Positions 40,442 to 42,155 of a DNA stretch of 42,155 nucleotides are shown in pieces. How positions within the stretch are numbered: position 1 is the first letter of the stretch; every line of letters starts with the position of its first letter. Origin of the DNA: Pseudoalteromonas sp. Z1A8 (GTDB taxonomy: Bacteria; Pseudomonadota; Gammaproteobacteria; Enterobacterales; Alteromonadaceae); assembly GCF_011378855.1 (NCBI RefSeq), contig NZ_WTLB01000037.1, positions 1 through 42,155 of the forward strand. The letters are read 5' to 3'. A program made the position numbers and the translations under genes. The notes below the pieces were generated by a model. The model worked only from the letters and a program-made list of their open reading frames with translations. It did not search any database and was not told the DNA's origin.

Positions 40442-41374
40442 TTACTTACCACGGCTCACGCCACGAGAGGTTCTGCTACCGCTATCACGCACCGATCCAG
40501 AGCTATTGCTATAACTGCTCGAACGAGAATAACTACTGCGGCTTTTTGGTGGCGTATAACTGCTACGGCTTAAACCTGATGCACCTGTTTTTTTACTCGC
40601 ATAAGGGCTTGTAAACTGCTTACCTTGGCGTTGGTATGTTTGGCGCGTGCGTGTTTCTAGCGCGCTTTGAGTTTTAATTTGTTTAGGGCTTGAATAACGC
40701 GTACGGCCATAGTCATTGTAATAACTATACTTTCGGCGTTTGCTCCAGCTTCCGTATTCAACACGGTCAAATACATCACCTAAAATACGGTACATTCCGT
40801 ACCATTGCCAAAAGCTAATACCGTTACTATTCGATTGCCAGTTACCATAGTTAGGATTACCTACCATTTGGTTACCAACACCCTCACCTTCAGCTTGCTT
40901 ACTAATTGCGCCTACACGTGCTAAAGCACCTTTCGACATATCAGCTAGCATATTAATAGGATCGGTTAACGCATCAGAAAATAACGTAGGTTTTGCCGCT
41001 TCACGCAACAAATCAATGCTATGTAACGTATCTTCGTAAGGAGGAATTAAGTAAGTTCCTTTAATATCTTTAAGTCGCTGTGTTAAGCCACTATAAAGTG
41101 CGCCTTGGCGCGTTGCATCAAGGGTAATTACATCAACAACCTTTGTAAGTTCTGGTTGTTGTTTTTTAAGAAGCTCACCATACTCTTTAAGTAATAAAGC
41201 ATTGCGTACACTTCCATTATCGAGTGCAGTACCAAGCTGAGACAGCTCCGTATCTACCTTTTTAATAGACTCTTGAATTGTTTGTTGCAGCTGCTCTTCT
41301 TTAGATTGACAACCCATAAGCACTGCGAACAAACAAAACAGGCTCATAAGTTTCCAAGCTTTAATATTCGACAT
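40442..41374 (-). CDS. Lipoprotein with Ser/Arg-rich C-terminus, first gene of the yjf-like cluster
   Basis: A 310-residue lipoprotein with lipobox VLMGC after a 21-residue signal peptide. Residues about 25-110 are helical and charged, the middle has FWQWYGMYRILGDVFDRVEYGSWSKR-type aromatic sequence, and the last 60 residues are almost all Ser, Arg, Tyr and Gly (SRSSYSRSSSYSNSS), ending in SRGVSRGK. It occupies the place of YjfM/DUF1190 lipoproteins in related clusters, with a similar Ser/Arg-rich end, but identity is uncertain. ATG 41374 has AGGTG upstream. Confidence 0.75.
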   Translation of the reverse strand: MSNIKAWKLMSLFCLFAVLMGCQSKEEQLQQTIQESIKKVDTELSQLGTALDNGSVRNALLLKEYGELLKKQQPELTKVVDVITLDATRQGALYSGLTQRLKDIKGTYLIPPYEDTLHSIDLLREAAKPTLFSDALTDPINMLADMSKGALARVGAISKQAEGEGVGNQMVGNPNYGNWQSNSNGISFWQWYGMYRILGDVFDRVEYGSWSKRRKYSYYNDYGRTRYSSPKQIKTQSALETRTRQTYQRQGKQFTSPYASKKTGASGLSRSSYTPPKSRSSYSRSSSYSNSSGSVRDSGSRTSRGVSRGK

Positions 41375-41563
41375 TCATGTCACCTGATTTACTAAATTAA
41401 CGCAGGTAGTTTTACACAGGTCACTTATTAAACCAAGAATGAAATTGCAACAAAGTGAGAAGAAATGAGGGACTCTGTAATTAGGGTCTGATTTATTGAA
41501 AATATGAAGCTATACAGTGAGGTTCGAATTAAAGTTAAAGTTTTATAAGAGGGTACTTGCGGT

Positions 41564-41715
41564 GATTTTAACGTCGGGAGTCGCTACGCTCGCCCGACCT
41601 ACGTGATAGGTGTTGGATGGATGTGCATTAATTACGCGCATTTCACTTTCTGCAGACGTAAAAAAACCCGAATCGTTAGATTCGGGCTCTCTACAATTTG
41701 AAGCCTGGTAATGTC
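41564..41715 (-). repeat. Duplicated rRNA-operon tail, copy A (5S 3' end, terminator, palindrome)
   Basis: It contains the last bases of a 5S gene (minus strand), a terminator identical in stem to that at 41886-41912, and a GTCGGG/CCCGAC palindrome. It matches 41786-41939 closely with small changes. The 70 bases between the copies do not match 5S. Confidence 0.85.
41660..41688 (-). terminator. Second terminator in the duplicated rRNA-operon tail
   Basis: The same stem as at 41886-41912 with a longer U-run on the minus strand (seven residues). It backs up the first terminator. Confidence 0.8.
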
Positions 41716-41785
41716 GTGGTGCCCACAGCGGTGGAGAGTCATAGTGAAAATGCTGCGCACTCATTGCTGAGCGGAGATTTTTCAT

Positions 41786-41939
41786 GATTTTAACGTCGGG
41801 AGTCGCTTCGCTCGCCCGACCTACATGATGGGTGTTGCTGTGAGTGGATGTTAATTACGCACATTTCACTTTTCTGCAGACGTAAAAAAGCCCGAATCGT
41901 TAGATTCGGGCTCTCTACAATTTGAAGCCTGGTAATGTC
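41786..41939 (-). repeat. Duplicated rRNA-operon tail, copy B
   Basis: This copy is joined to the intact 5S gene and includes the functional terminator. The GTCGGG...CCCGAC palindrome is a REP-like element near the outer end. Confidence 0.85.
41886..41912 (-). terminator. Terminator of the rRNA operon
   Basis: On the minus strand GAGCCCGAATC pairs with GATTCGGGC around a short loop and is followed by six U. It lies just after the 5S 3' end. A second, nearly identical terminator lies at 41660-41688. Confidence 0.9.
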
Positions 41940-42042
41940 CTACTTTCACATAGCAAATGCTACACTATCATCGGCGCTGTTTCGTTTCACTACTGAGTTC
42001 GACATGGGATCAGGTGGGTCCAAAACGCTATTGTCACCAAGC
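41927..42042 (-). rRNA. rrf: 5S ribosomal RNA
   Basis: On the minus strand the sequence starts GCTTGGTGACAATAGCG, contains the conserved core CCCATGTCGAACTCAG and ends ACATTACCAGGC, pairing with the 5' end. Length about 116-119 nt; the ends are accurate to within a few bases. It is the last gene of an rRNA operon that continues beyond the right edge. Confidence 0.95.
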
Positions 42043-42155
42043 AAATTTGGGCGTTAGTTCGTATTTCTACGCACTAACTGAATTTGGAAAATATCTGATA
42101 ATATTTTTTAAGTCTTTCTAAGTAATATCTACTTTAGTCATATTAACTTCTGTCT
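42043..42155 (-). other. 23S-5S spacer (partial)
   Basis: AT-rich sequence upstream of the 5S gene on the minus strand with no gene. The 3' end of the 23S gene is not reached inside the window. Confidence 0.6.

Noticed and set aside
41543..41785. 80-residue minus-strand frame in the rRNA tail
   Set aside because: It runs through the terminator and the 5S 3' end copy; no ribosome binding site; explained by the duplicated tail.
1..42155. Search by eye for CRISPR arrays, prophage, transposases, restriction systems
   Set aside because: No regularly spaced repeats, no integrase, transposase, or phage structural genes were seen in any reading frame.

Overview
The window looks like a chromosomal segment of a marine gammaproteobacterium of the order Alteromonadales, most probably Pseudoalteromonas. 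The grounds are the AT-rich coding sequence, the mix of families (large TonB-dependent receptor, oligopeptidase B, MocR/EamA pair, YaeQ, DUF2884, DUF547, fagA-fumC, yjf/PspA operon) and a short inverted-repeat element with TACCAATT ends that I recall as common in this group. No prophage, CRISPR array or transposase gene is visible. The genus is an inference.

Layout, left to right. 1-2640: the 3' part of a DUF3857/transglutaminase-type membrane protein and a DUF547 secreted protein. 2641-3175: a gene-free stretch with an almost perfect sigma70 promoter carrying a 16-bp palindrome in its spacer, a foldable transcript region and a terminator, so a candidate small RNA. 3176-5743: ylqF (ribosome-assembly GTPase), yaeQ, a 164-bp MITE-like repeat, a small lipase and a small membrane protein. 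5744-6690: dps, preceded by a near-consensus tandem OxyR site abutting a promoter. 6762-10781: a TonB-dependent receptor divergent from a LytTR regulator with a degenerate receiver domain. 10804-14910: a small unknown gene whose ribosome binding site lies in an AU-rich hairpin, ptrB, a GbpA-like chitin-binding remnant lacking the catalytic domain, and a cytochrome b. 15018-18138: azlCD, glutathione peroxidase, a small acidic protein, and a DUF2884 protein.

18152-21999: a MocR regulator divergent from an EamA exporter with repeated CTGTATA boxes between them, a DAG/lipid kinase, and an unannotated 46-residue basic peptide. 22181-22690: two tRNA-Ser genes (TGA, GCT), followed by a duplicated tRNA-Ser 3' end joined to a three-hairpin segment that together look like a bloated tRNA. 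22763-26122: a DUF4124 protein and a two-gene unit (PrnB/IDO-superfamily heme protein plus kynureninase-like PLP enzyme) divergent from an Lrp/AsnC regulator, probably a tryptophan- or indole-related pathway under local control. 26195-32018: a MASE1/CHASE hybrid histidine kinase, a secreted alpha/beta hydrolase, a FemAB/GNAT-like protein and a DUF938 methyltransferase.

32219-35314: a 61-residue protein, a Fur box, fagA-like gene and fumC (iron-independent fumarase, the known iron-starvation arrangement), and a tandem pair of related lipoproteins. 35344-41374 (minus strand): an eight-gene cluster resembling the E. coli yjfIJKL group: lipoprotein, DUF350 membrane protein, membrane-fused spermidine-synthase-like enzyme, DUF2170, PspA/IM30, a YjfK-position protein, a small cytoplasmic protein and a small membrane protein, with two identical palindromic operators inside. 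41564-42155: the tail of a minus-strand rRNA operon (5S gene, terminator) with the 5S 3' end and terminator region duplicated.

Common themes are oxidative and iron stress (OxyR-dps, gpx, Fur-fagA-fumC), envelope stress (PspA cluster) and amino-acid handling (azlCD, MocR-EamA, PrnB/KynU/Lrp). All functional calls come from reading the translated sequence against remembered family features; no database search was run.
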